A DNA stretch of 64,000 bases, taken from Brevundimonas sp. GTDB taxonomy: Bacteria > Pseudomonadota > Alphaproteobacteria > Caulobacterales > Caulobacteraceae. The stretch lies in the NCBI GenBank assembly GCA_027531145.1, contig JAPZRF010000016.1, forward strand, positions 1 to 64,000. The letters run 5' to 3'. Below are positions 21,410 through 33,114 of the stretch, piece by piece. Below the pieces are notes generated by a model that searched no databases, was not told the origin of the DNA, and saw only the letters and a list, made by a program, of their open reading frames with translations. Position numbers and translations under genes: made by a program. Each line of letters begins with the position of its first letter. Positions within the stretch are counted from its first letter, which is position 1.

Positions 21410-21838
21410 ATGGAACAAAAGTCTGAGCTTCTGGAGATGACCGCCGACATCGTGTCGGCCTACGTGGGCAACAATTCGGTTGAGGCGGCGACGCTGCCGC
21501 AACTGATCCAGAACATTCACACAGCGCTGTCGCAGATTTCCAGCGGCCCGGTCGAGCCGGAGCCCACCCCGCAGGAACCGGCCGTGCCGGTGCGGAAGTC
21601 GATCACGCCGGATTACCTGATCTGTCTCGAGGACGGCCGCAAGTTCAAGTCGCTGAAGCGCCACCTGCGCACCAAGTACGACATGAGCCCGGAAGAGTAT
21701 CGCGCCAAGTGGGGCCTGCCCAAGGACTACCCGATGGTCGCCCCGAACTACGCCCGCGCCCGCTCGGAGCTGGCCAAGCAGATGGGCCTCGGCCAGGGTG
21801 GCCGGAAGCCGGCCCGCGCCGGTCGCGCCAAGAAGTAA
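21410..21838 (+). CDS. mucR: MucR/Ros-family transcriptional regulator
   Basis: A 142-residue DNA-binding protein. The N-terminal part ([20 protein letters not shown]) is the oligomerisation region, and the C-terminal part carries the Ros/MucR zinc-finger-like block ([20 protein letters not shown]) followed by [21 protein letters not shown] cannot confirm all four zinc ligands by eye. ATG 21410 matches known MucR starts; the longer frame from 21317 does not. In Caulobacter, MucR proteins act in the CtrA/SciP cell-cycle circuit, and chpT lies 0.9 kb away. The 126 bases upstream are less GC-rich than the surroundings. Confidence 0.93.
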   Translation: MEQKSELLEMTADIVSAYVGNNSVEAATLPQLIQNIHTALSQISSGPVEPEPTPQEPAVPVRKSITPDYLICLEDGRKFKSLKRHLRTKYDMSPEEYRAKWGLPKDYPMVAPNYARARSELAKQMGLGQGGRKPARAGRAKK

Positions 21839-22639
21839 TCAGGCACCGCGCGCCACAAACGCGCCGTTGAGGAAGCCCGGCTTGCCGTAGCGCAGCCGGG
21901 CTTTTTCGTGGTCGGTCACCGCCCCGCCGGCGGCCTCCAGCACCGCCTGCCCCGCCGCCGTATCCCACTCCGACGTCGGACCGGTGCGGGGATAGAGGTC
22001 GGCCTCGCCGGCCGCAATCAGACAGAACTTCAGCGAGGAATCGACGCAGCGCCAGCGCGCGGTCCCATGCGCGGCCGAAAGCGCCTCGGCCTCTGCCGGC
22101 CCGACCGCATGGCTCAGCAACATGTCCGGCACCGCAGGTCGCGGGCGAGCCGCGAGCGGTAGCCAGGTACCGCCGCGCGCGCGCGTCCGTGCGCCCCGCC
22201 CCGTCCCGCGGTGATCCGAGGCCCAGCTGCGGCCGAGCGCCGGCCCCGTCACCGCCCCGGCCGCGGGATAGTCCTCGTGCATCAGGGCGATGTTGACAGT
22301 GAAGGCGTCCTTCCCGGCGACGAAGCCGCGTGTGCCGTCCAGAGGGTCGATCAGCCACCACCAGGCCCCGGTTCGCAACTCGGCACCCGCCGCGGCAGCC
22401 TCCTCCGCCACAGCCGGCACGGTGGGCCAGAGCGTGGCGAGACGTGTCAGGATCATGGCCTCGGCCCGCTCGTCCGCTTCCGTCACCGGACTGTCGTCGG
22501 CCTTGCGCCCGGCCACGATCCCCGTACGCCAGTAGGCAAGGATCAGCGCGCCGGCCGCCTCGGCCAGGTCGGCGATCTCGGCCTCGAGGACGCCGGAGGC
22601 AAGGTCGGCGGCGGGATCACCGGTCGTGGCTGGGCTCAT
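21839..22639 (-). CDS. cysQ: 3'(2'),5'-bisphosphate nucleotidase CysQ
   Basis: A 266-residue member of the inositol-monophosphatase superfamily that hydrolyses PAP, the by-product of sulfate assimilation. The metal site is WWLIDPLDGTRGF, preceded by PAVAEE (metal Glu), with the second metal block in SEWDTAAGQAVLEAAGG. The segment between residues about 145 and 170 (SWASDHRGTGRGARTRARGG) is more basic than usual. ATG 22639 is chosen because the open frame upstream is antisense to chpT. It abuts the mucR stop codon tail to tail. It pairs in pathway with cysK nearby. Confidence 0.9.
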   Translation of the reverse strand: MSPATTGDPAADLASGVLEAEIADLAEAAGALILAYWRTGIVAGRKADDSPVTEADERAEAMILTRLATLWPTVPAVAEEAAAAGAELRTGAWWWLIDPLDGTRGFVAGKDAFTVNIALMHEDYPAAGAVTGPALGRSWASDHRGTGRGARTRARGGTWLPLAARPRPAVPDMLLSHAVGPAEAEALSAAHGTARWRCVDSSLKFCLIAAGEADLYPRTGPTSEWDTAAGQAVLEAAGGAVTDHEKARLRYGKPGFLNGAFVARGA

Positions 22640-22723
22640 GGCCTCGTAGTACGCCGCCCGGGCGATTGGACGAAGGGGCAAATCAGGCCAGTTTGCGTCC
22701 GCCTTCATCTCCCCGGGGTCTCC

Positions 22724-23371
22724 ATGTCCGATCCGACCGCCGCCGTCCGCGCCGTCGACCTTGCCGCTCTCGTCGCCGGCAAGCTGTGCCACGACTTCAT
22801 CAGCCCGGCGGGGGCGATCTCGTCGGGCCTCGACCTGCTCAGCGATCCCTCGGCCCAGGATATGCGCGATGATGCCCTGGCCCTGATCAGCCAGAGCGCC
22901 GGAAAGATGGTGGCGCTGGTGCACTTCGCCAGGGTCGCGTTTGGGGCCTCGACGACGGCGGAGCGGTTCAATGCGGAAGCCCTGAAAGGCCTGGTCGACG
23001 ATCTGCTGTCCGGCGGCCGCGCGCAAATCGCCTGGGCGCTCGGCGTGAGCGAGTTCGGCAAGCCGGAGAGCCGGGCCCTGCTCAACCTCGCCTATGTGGC
23101 CGTCGGGGCCCTGCCATCCGGCGGGGTCGCGGCCATCTCGGCCCGCCAGGACGAGCGCGGCCTCATCCTGCAGGGCGTGGCCGAGGGTGCCCGCGCCCGG
23201 CTCAAACCCGAAGCCGTGACCGGCCTGTCCGGCCACACCCTCATCGAGGGGCTGCAGGGCCAGTGGATCCAGCCCTACTGGCTGTGGCTGACGGTGACCG
23301 AGGCCGGCGGTCAGCTCAGCGTGGATGCCACCGAGGGGCGGGTTGTCCTGACGGCCCTGATGCCGACTTAA
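22724..23371 (+). CDS. chpT: Histidine phosphotransferase ChpT
   Basis: A 215-residue homologue of the phosphotransferase that passes phosphate from CckA to CtrA and CpdR in Caulobacter. The N-terminal helix carries the phospho-accepting His in AGKLCHDFISPAGAISSGLDLL, and the C-terminal half is a degenerate GHKL-ATPase-like fold (PSGGVAAISARQDERGLILQG). ATG 22724 follows the cysQ start divergently. The chpT, CheY-like, cheR order is, from memory, the same as in Caulobacter, which strengthens the call. Confidence 0.93.
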   Translation: MSDPTAAVRAVDLAALVAGKLCHDFISPAGAISSGLDLLSDPSAQDMRDDALALISQSAGKMVALVHFARVAFGASTTAERFNAEALKGLVDDLLSGGRAQIAWALGVSEFGKPESRALLNLAYVAVGALPSGGVAAISARQDERGLILQGVAEGARARLKPEAVTGLSGHTLIEGLQGQWIQPYWLWLTVTEAGGQLSVDATEGRVVLTALMPT

Positions 23372-23456
23372 GCCGGCTTCCAAACGGGTCGTTAACCGCC
23401 GCAGCGCGATCATGGAAGACGAAGCGCGGCGTCGGGCCGGCTGGAAGGATCGGGCC

Positions 23457-23837
23457 TTGGACGTCAGGACCTGTCTCATTGTCGATGATAGCCGGATCAT
23501 CCGCAAGGTGGCCCGGCGGATCATCGAGGATCTCGGCTTCGAGGTCGACGAAGCCGGCGATGGTGCCGAGGCCCTCGCCTACTGCGCCGCGACCCATCCG
23601 GACGTCATCCTTCTCGACTGGTACATGCCGGTTATGGACGGGCTGACCTTCATCCGCCGCCTGCGCGCCCAGTGGCGTGACAAGACGGCCAAGGTCCTGT
23701 TCTGCACCATAGAGACCGACCCGGATCGCATCGCCGAGGCCCTGGAGGCCGGAGCCGACGACTATGTGATGAAGCCGTTCGACGGCGACATCCTGCACGC
23801 CAAGCTGGCCGAGGTGGGAGCCGCCCCGTCGCCATGA
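23457..23837 (+). CDS. Single-domain CheY-like response regulator
   Basis: A receiver domain of 126 residues from TTG 23457 (141 from the upstream ATG 23412). The acidic pair is in CLIVDDSRIIRKVARR, the phospho-acceptor Asp in VILLDWYMPVMDG, and the conserved Lys in DDYVMKPFDG. TTG is preferred because GGAAGGA stands about seven to thirteen bases before it and the receiver fold begins at once. The stop overlaps the cheR start by four bases. No output domain is present, so it works through a partner protein, possibly a flagellar or adaptation component. A TTAACC half-site lies upstream at 23392. Confidence 0.9.
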   Translation: MDVRTCLIVDDSRIIRKVARRIIEDLGFEVDEAGDGAEALAYCAATHPDVILLDWYMPVMDGLTFIRRLRAQWRDKTAKVLFCTIETDPDRIAEALEAGADDYVMKPFDGDILHAKLAEVGAAPSP

Positions 23838-24649
23838 AGCCCGATCACTTCGAGCGTCTGCAGGCCCTCGTCGCGTCCCGCACCGGGATGCGGCTCACCC
23901 GCACGCGGATGCATCTGGCCGATCATCGGCTGGGGCCGGTCGCGCGACGCGAGGGGTTCGCCTCGGTCGATGATCTGCTCGCGGCCCTCTGGACCCGCCC
24001 GGTCGCCTCGCTAGGCTGGGCTGTGATCGAGGCCATGCTGAACCTCGAAACCTGGTTCCTGCGCGAGCGCGCCGCCTTCGAGGTGCTCCAGCGTGAGCTG
24101 CTGCCGGCCCTCGGCTGCGCCCGCAAAGGGGCCCGGCTCAAGCTGCTGTCGGCCGGTTGCGCCACCGGCCAGGAAGCGTTCTCGATGGCGATCGTCTGCG
24201 CCGAGGCCGGGGTCGATGTCGAAATCACCGGCCTCGACCTGTCGCACGCCGGCCTGGAGCGCGCGCGCAGCGGCGTCTACACGGCGTTCGAGATCCAGCG
24301 CGGCCTCAGCGCCGCCCGCATGCTGGCGCACTTCGACAAGTCCGGTGACACCTGGCGCGCCCGGCCGGAGCTGCGCAGCCGCATCAGCTTCGTCCGCGAG
24401 AACCTGCTCGATCCGCCGGAGACGCGGCAGAGCTTCGACGTGGTATTCTGTTGCCATGTCCTGAGCGAGGTTGAGCCAGCCCGGCGCACCGCCGTCCTGG
24501 AGGGCCTCGAAGCCCGACTGGTTGGCGACGGCTGTCTTTTTCTCGACGCCGAGGAACGTATCGAGGGCGACACCCTCGCCTTCCGGCCGGTCGCCGGCCG
24601 GCGCGGCCTGTACGTCAAGGCTCCGTCCTCGGCCCGCCGCGCAGCCTGA
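23834..24649 (+). CDS. cheR: CheR-type chemoreceptor methyltransferase
   Basis: A 271-residue protein with an N-terminal helical CheR domain (FERLQALVASRTGMRLT) and a C-terminal SAM-dependent methyltransferase domain. The SAM loop is LLSAGCATGQEAFSMAIV, the FDVVFCCHVLSEV block is motif IV-like, and FLDAEERI follows. It would methylate glutamates of chemoreceptors. It overlaps the CheY-like gene by four bases. No receptor, CheA or CheW gene is here, so this is a satellite pair rather than a full chemotaxis operon. Confidence 0.92.
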   Translation: MKPDHFERLQALVASRTGMRLTRTRMHLADHRLGPVARREGFASVDDLLAALWTRPVASLGWAVIEAMLNLETWFLRERAAFEVLQRELLPALGCARKGARLKLLSAGCATGQEAFSMAIVCAEAGVDVEITGLDLSHAGLERARSGVYTAFEIQRGLSAARMLAHFDKSGDTWRARPELRSRISFVRENLLDPPETRQSFDVVFCCHVLSEVEPARRTAVLEGLEARLVGDGCLFLDAEERIEGDTLAFRPVAGRRGLYVKAPSSARRAA

Positions 24650-24729
24650 AGCGCGGCCAGACGCGCGGCTCATCGACGGGGACGATCTGTCCCGGCTATG
24701 CTGGCCCCCGGATCTTCCCGGAGCCGCCC

Positions 24730-26622
24730 ATGTCCCGCCTCGCCCTGCTCGCCGGCGCGCTGTTCGCGGGCCTCACGCTGGCCGTGCTGGCCCTGCAGGT
24801 TCCCGCCGCCCGCCCGGTGGATGCACCGCCGACCGTGTTTGCCGCCGGCCGGGCTATGGTCGACATCCGCCGCATCGCCGACGAGCCGCACCCGGTCGGC
24901 ACGCCGGCGCACGCCGAGGTACGCGCGTGGCTGTTCGGTCGCATGACCGAGCTGGACCTCGCCCCCGAGGTGCAGGTCGGCGTGCTGTCGCCCGAGGCGT
25001 CGCAGCGGCTGGAGCGATGGAGCGATGGGGCCATCGCCGGCTACAGCCGCATCTTCAACCTCGTGGGAGTCATGCCCGGCAGAGATCGCAACGCTCCGGC
25101 GGTCCTGCTGATGGCGCACTATGACACTTCGTGGAACTCGCCGGGCGCCGCGGACGACTCGGCCGGCGTCGCCGCCATCCTCGAAGCGGTGCGCGTGCTG
25201 CAGGCCGAAGGGCCGTTCGAGCGCGACCTGGTGGTGCTGCTGACTGACGCGGAGGAGCTCAACCTCGACGGGGCCCGCGCCTTCTTCAGCGAACACCCGC
25301 TGCGGGACCGCATCGGCCTGGTCATCAATCTGGAGGCGCGCGGCGGCGGCGGCCGCGCCATGATGTTCGAGACCGGGCCGGGCAATGCCGAGACCGTCGC
25401 CCTGTTCGCCCGCGCCGCCGGCCAGGTCGAGGGCGGCGTCACTGGCAACGCCCTGGCCACGCTGGTCTATGAGAACATGCCCAACGGCACCGACTACACC
25501 ATCCCCAAGGCGCGCGGGATCGCCGGGCTGAACATCGCCTTCATCGGCCGGCCGGACCAGTATCACTCGCCGGCCTCGACGCCCGAGGCGCTGGACCCGG
25601 GCGCGCTGCAGCACCTCGGCGACCAGGCCCTGACCCTGGCCCGTCTCGCCCTGACCGCCGAGGCCCTGCCGCAGGCGACCCGGAATGTGGTGTTCGCCGA
25701 CCTGCTCGGGCGCGTCGTGCTGGTGCATCCGGCGGGCCTCGGCTGGGGGCTGCTGGCCGTGACGCTCGCGGCGTTCGGCCTCGCCGTCTGGCGCTGGCGC
25801 GACGAGGCCTCGCCCGCCGCCATCGGTCGCGGTGCCATCGAGGCCCTGTTCGCCACCGTCGTCGCGGTCATCGCCGCCTGGGCCGCCCGCGGCCTCGCCG
25901 GCCCCATGGGCGAGCGCTACGGCGCTGGCGGGGCCGACCTCTATTACACCCTGCTGCGACGTCTGCCGTGGATCGAGGCGGGCATCGGCCTGGCCCTCGC
26001 CGGGGTGCTGCTGGCGGTGCTGCTCGGCCGCGCCCGGCTGCGGCCGCGCTGGCAGGCTGCCGGGGTCGCCGCCCTCGCCGTGCCAGGCGTGCTGGCCGCC
26101 GGACCGGACGTCCCCCTGCTGGTCTGCGTCGCCGCCGCTCTCGGCCTCGCCTTCGCCCCGGCGTTGCCGGCGGAGGAGCGTCGCGCCGGCGCAGTCGGCT
26201 GGATGGTGGTGCTCGTGCTGATCGGTGCCGTCGCGCAGCTCATCGCCCCGACCGCGGCCTTCCTCTTCCTGTGGCCGGCGCTCGTCTTCGCCGTGGGGCT
26301 CGCCGCAGCGGCACTGCTGGCTCCCCGGATCGGCGAGCTCCAGGCGCTCACGCCCCTGACCCTGGGGCTGGCGCTGGTCTCCGCGTGGCTATTCTACCAG
26401 GCCCACCCGGTGATCCTCGGCATCGGCATGGACCTGCCGGGCGTGGCTGCCGTCTTCTTGCTGCTGATCGGAGCCGGGGCCCGGCTGCTGGCCCCCGAGC
26501 CGCGACTCGCCCGGCCGCTGACGCTGGTCGCCGTCGCTCTCCTGCTGGCTGGCGGGACGCTCGGCCTGACTGGCCGCCTGGTCGAGCCTCTACCCCCGCC
26601 GGCCGCAGGCGGCCCGACCTGA
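24730..26622 (+). CDS. M28-family metallopeptidase with C-terminal membrane domain
   Basis: A 630-residue protein. After an N-terminal signal or anchor helix, the M28 zinc-peptidase domain (about residues 40-300) shows the ligand motifs LLMAHYDTSWNSPGAADDS, the catalytic pair in LLTDAEELNLDGARAFF, and NLEARGGGG. The remaining half (about 330-620) holds eight or nine hydrophobic helices. This arrangement recalls the ER metallopeptidase/Fxna type and similar bacterial proteins. The peptidase domain is expected in the periplasm. The substrate is unknown. Confidence 0.88.
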   Translation: MSRLALLAGALFAGLTLAVLALQVPAARPVDAPPTVFAAGRAMVDIRRIADEPHPVGTPAHAEVRAWLFGRMTELDLAPEVQVGVLSPEASQRLERWSDGAIAGYSRIFNLVGVMPGRDRNAPAVLLMAHYDTSWNSPGAADDSAGVAAILEAVRVLQAEGPFERDLVVLLTDAEELNLDGARAFFSEHPLRDRIGLVINLEARGGGGRAMMFETGPGNAETVALFARAAGQVEGGVTGNALATLVYENMPNGTDYTIPKARGIAGLNIAFIGRPDQYHSPASTPEALDPGALQHLGDQALTLARLALTAEALPQATRNVVFADLLGRVVLVHPAGLGWGLLAVTLAAFGLAVWRWRDEASPAAIGRGAIEALFATVVAVIAAWAARGLAGPMGERYGAGGADLYYTLLRRLPWIEAGIGLALAGVLLAVLLGRARLRPRWQAAGVAALAVPGVLAAGPDVPLLVCVAAALGLAFAPALPAEERRAGAVGWMVVLVLIGAVAQLIAPTAAFLFLWPALVFAVGLAAAALLAPRIGELQALTPLTLGLALVSAWLFYQAHPVILGIGMDLPGVAAVFLLLIGAGARLLAPEPRLARPLTLVAVALLLAGGTLGLTGRLVEPLPPPAAGGPT

Positions 26623-26734
26623 ACGGCGATCAAGGCAACCCTGTCCTTCCGCCGCAGACGCCCTCGGCCAACCCGGGACCGCGCGGCCACAGCTCGAGGA
26701 TAGCGACCCGGTACAGGCGCAGGCCCGGGCGCGA

Positions 26735-27202
26735 CTATAGCAGGCTGGCCAGGTCCCGGCGGATCTCGTGCAGGGTCGCCAGGCCGTAGCCGTCGGGGTC
26801 GGCGGGTTCGATCCTCAGCGCCGGCATAAGGGCTTCAACGGCCGTGACAGCATCCAGCAGCGGGGTCCTCGACCGGGGTCGCCGGTCCAGCACGGTGAGG
26901 ACGGCGCGCAGCGCGGCCCCGTAGGCCGCAAAGACATCCTGCCCCACGTTGTGACCCCGGTCCGATGTCCAGTAGCTGTCAGAGAGCTTGCGCCCCGCAT
27001 CCTCGGCCTGTCGGGCGAAGATCAGGATGAGGTGGGGCCGCAGCGACGCCAGTCTTCGGCCCAGCCGCTTGTCTGTCACCTCGCGGGCCAGAGTCTCGAT
27101 GGCGGCGGCCAGCCGGGGGGAGGGGGGCTCCGGCAGGAGGGCCGATACCGCTTCAAGAACGGGACTCCGTCGATTGCGGGAAAGCCAACTGAAGAGGCCC
27201 AT
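26735..27202 (-). CDS. Unidentified 155-residue protein divergent from recA
   Basis: A soluble, mostly helical protein beginning [20 protein letters not shown]. An amphipathic start (GLFSWLSR) could touch the membrane. GAG-GAGATC lies just upstream of the ATG, a fair ribosome site. The middle carries [20 protein letters not shown] and a [20 protein letters not shown] stretch. I do not recognise the family. Its start faces recA across 228 bases that contain the LexA box, so it may be part of the SOS response. That is inference from position only. Confidence 0.75.
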   Translation of the reverse strand: MGLFSWLSRNRRSPVLEAVSALLPEPPSPRLAAAIETLAREVTDKRLGRRLASLRPHLILIFARQAEDAGRKLSDSYWTSDRGHNVGQDVFAAYGAALRAVLTVLDRRPRSRTPLLDAVTAVEALMPALRIEPADPDGYGLATLHEIRRDLASLL

Positions 27203-27284
27203 GGCTATGTGATCTCCTCGCCCTTCGCAGCGGCAACGGCAAACGCCCGGACGACCAGACGATACCACGTCAGTTCCGGTCGCG

Positions 27285-27315
27285 CTCTTTTCGCTCCCCC
27301 TCGAAGCGAAAAGAG
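27285..27315. promoter_or_regulatory. Perfect 11-base inverted repeat beside the recA LexA box
   Basis: CTCTTTTCGCT (27285-27295) and AGCGAAAAGAG (27305-27315) are exact complements separated by nine bases. The right arm touches the LexA box at base 27315. No T-run follows on either strand, so it does not look like a terminator. It may be an operator for a second regulator. Confidence 0.7.
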
Positions 27316-27329
27316 AACATCTTGTGAAC
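27315..27329. promoter_or_regulatory. LexA (SOS) box of recA
   Basis: GAAC, seven bases, GAAC; on the minus strand this is GTTC-N7-GTTC, the alphaproteobacterial LexA operator. It overlaps a likely -35 element (TTGTGA, 27322-27327), which is 18 bases from CATAGT (27346-27351). Repression of recA by LexA and induction by DNA damage follow from known alphaproteobacterial SOS biology. Confidence 0.88.
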
Positions 27330-27430
27330 AGGAACAAACCGTGCACATAGTGCGTCTCATCACAGGGGGCGGGTCCATGGCGGGTCTCTCCCGGAACCAG
27401 ACGGGAATCATGGCAAGGGAGACGAAAGCG

Positions 27431-28510
<1,080 letters not shown>

Positions 28511-28604
28511 GCCCGCGCGGCGGGCCTCGCGGCCGTGTCATCCCATCCCTCCGGCCGGGTCCGTGCGACCCGCCACCGACCCCGCCCGGACCGGGCCGGA
28601 GGTT

Positions 28605-28642
28605 GGCCGTCCGACTCTCCCCGGAGTCGGACGGCCTTTTTT
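28605..28642 (+). terminator. Rho-independent terminator downstream of recA
   Basis: A perfect 13-base stem (GGCCGTCCGACTC paired with GAGTCGGACGGCC), a six-base loop and a run of six T at 28637-28642. It sits 94 bases after the recA stop codon. The stem has no T-run on the other strand, so it serves mainly recA. Confidence 0.95.
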
Positions 28643-28682
28643 CTGCGGCGCGTCGAGACCTCTGGACGTCGCCCCGGCGCGC

Positions 28683-29888
28683 TCAGACCGGCAGGCCGAG
28701 CCCGACCAGCACCTGCGGCGCCTTTTCCTTGAAGGGAAAGAAGCCCTTCGTCGCAAGCGGCCACAGGGCCGCGTCCCAGTCGCGCCGGACCTCGACCAGC
28801 GCCAGCCCCTCTGTCGCCAGCTCCTCGCGGGCGGCCGCCAGCGCCGTCGCCATTGGTCCGACCGGGGCGGCAGGCGTGACCACGCCGATGGCTCCGACGG
28901 CGCGCGCCCGCGCCGACAGCGCCGCCCCGTCCAGCATCGTCAGCCGCACCGGCTCTGCCCCATAGCGCGCCCCGGCCCGCGCCCCCGCGTCCGCCAGCGC
29001 CCCGTCCAGAAACGTCCGCGCCGGACCTTCCGTAGCCGCATCAGGTCCAGCGACCAGCGCCACCCCGGCGATCTCCCACGGGCCGATCAGATGCTCTGGC
29101 GTCAGGTCCTCCGGCGTGACCAGCAGCAGGTGCGGCCCGGCCGGGGTCTCGCGCGCCGCCGGCGGCAGCGGCCGCGTCGGCCCGACCGGCTCGGCTTCGA
29201 CCAGCGGCTCGGCGCTGCGCGCCAGACCCTGCGGCCGGAACCGGCCGTCGGTGTAGCGGGCGATGTTGTCCGCCGTCGCCAGATAGGTCTTGCCGACCGT
29301 CTGCAGCCCCGCCACCCAGCGCCAGGACAGGGTGTTGGAGGCCGGATCGCCGTCCATCAGCCGACGCAGGAACAGGTCCGCTCCCAGCGCCCATGGCAGC
29401 CTCAGGGTGAAGACCCAAATCGAGGCGAACCACATCCGGGCGTGGTTGTGCAGCCAGCCGGTCTCCGCCAGCTCGCGCGCCCAGGCGTCGAAGGCGTCGA
29501 TGCCGGTCGTCCCCGCCTCCGCCGCCGCCAGATCGCGCGCCAGCGCCGGATCGCGCGCTGCCGCCGCCCGGGCCTGGTCCCGCGTCACGAGGTAGCGGTC
29601 CCAGACCTGCGGCCGCAGCTCCAGCCACCCCTTCCAGTAGGTCCGCCAGATCACCTCCTGGACGAACTTCTCCGCCGCCCGCGGGCCGTGCGCCTCCAGC
29701 GCCGCACGGGCCAGCTCGTCCTCGCCGACCAGCCGCCGCCGCACCCAGGGCGACAGGCGCGACACGGCGTAGGCACCTCCGGGGCCGGGGTCGGTATTAC
29801 GCCCGACGGCATAGGCCCGCCCCATGCCCGGGACGAAGGCCTGCATCCGCTCAAGGCCGGCGGCGCGGGTCGGGGTCCAGTCGCTCAT
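28683..29888 (-). CDS. Photolyase/cryptochrome-like flavoprotein with apparently permuted domains
   Basis: A 401-residue protein. Residues about 1-205 are a photolyase FAD-binding domain: VIWRTYWKGWLELRPQVW, GWLHNHARMWFASIW, DGDPASNTLSWRWVAG, then QTVGKTYLATADNIARYTDG. The usual N-terminal antenna (Rossmann) domain is missing in front. Instead residues about 225-401 show alternating beta strands and helices (HLLLVTPEDL, VALVAG, VRLTMLDG, AIGVVTPA, LALVEVRRDW) ending in ATKGFFPFKEKAP, which resembles the TKSG-PFK segment at the end of a photolyase antenna domain. I infer a circular permutation. It may repair UV lesions or sense light. ATG overlaps the DCC gene stop. Confidence 0.8.
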   Translation of the reverse strand: MSDWTPTRAAGLERMQAFVPGMGRAYAVGRNTDPGPGGAYAVSRLSPWVRRRLVGEDELARAALEAHGPRAAEKFVQEVIWRTYWKGWLELRPQVWDRYLVTRDQARAAAARDPALARDLAAAEAGTTGIDAFDAWARELAETGWLHNHARMWFASIWVFTLRLPWALGADLFLRRLMDGDPASNTLSWRWVAGLQTVGKTYLATADNIARYTDGRFRPQGLARSAEPLVEAEPVGPTRPLPPAARETPAGPHLLLVTPEDLTPEHLIGPWEIAGVALVAGPDAATEGPARTFLDGALADAGARAGARYGAEPVRLTMLDGAALSARARAVGAIGVVTPAAPVGPMATALAAAREELATEGLALVEVRRDWDAALWPLATKGFFPFKEKAPQVLVGLGLPV

Positions 29889-30229
29889 CGAAGCCGCCGC
29901 TGCAGTGCCGGCCGCACCTTCAGGAAGGCCAGGTAGAGCCGCTCCAATCCCGCCAGCACCCGCCGGTTGCGCGCCAGCAGTCCAAGCGGCCGCAACAGGG
30001 GAATGGCCCGCCACATGGCGGCGAAGGCCGCGGCGCCCGACAGCATCCGCCCGTCCTCCCGCGCATGGAAACGCGCCAATAGCGTGGCCCGGTCCAGCGG
30101 ACAGGCGCTCTCGCCGGTAGCCACATCGTGGAAGCGGATGGCCCCGCGCCGGTCCAGTCGCCGCATCAGGGCGATTTCGCGCCGGCACAGCGGGCAGTCG
30201 CCGTCGAACCATACCTCCACCGGGGTCAT
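29885..30229 (-). CDS. DCC-family thiol-disulfide oxidoreductase-like protein (DUF393)
   Basis: A 114-residue protein with the DGDCPLCRREIALMRRLDRR motif at its N-terminus, the DCC signature (Asp-x-x-Cys-x-x-Cys) that gives this family its name. The rest (FHDVATGE, GAAAFAAMWRAIPLLRPLG) matches the family pattern. The fold is thioredoxin-like, and a redox role is assumed but not shown for most members. The stop overlaps the start of the photolyase-like gene by four bases, so the two proteins are probably made together. Confidence 0.88.
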   Translation of the reverse strand: MTPVEVWFDGDCPLCRREIALMRRLDRRGAIRFHDVATGESACPLDRATLLARFHAREDGRMLSGAAAFAAMWRAIPLLRPLGLLARNRRVLAGLERLYLAFLKVRPALQRRLR

Positions 30230-30388
30230 GCGGCGCTCTTACGCCCACGCCCGGCGTGGCGCCCTGCGACGGAACGTCTGCGCCTGGCCGCAGGCGAGCA
30301 TCGCCGCGACGACGCGGGCAGATGATGCGCTTCGTCCGGAAACCCTGTAAGAGGCGCGCCTTCCCCTCACCCGCAGCGCGTCTCTCCC

Positions 30389-33061
<2,673 letters not shown>

Positions 33062-33114
33062 CGCCCTCCCCCTGGTCCGGCCCCATGCGGGCCAACCACC
33101 AAGGGGGAAGTTGC

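Noticed and set aside
23392..23397. CtrA site between chpT and the receiver gene
   Set aside because: Only one TTAACC half is present and no second half at the seven-base spacing, so it is not listed as a feature.
22640..23524. Upstream extension of the cysQ frame
   Set aside because: It is antisense to chpT and gives a low-complexity, Gln/His/Arg-rich product; the conserved CysQ sequence begins at ATG 22639.
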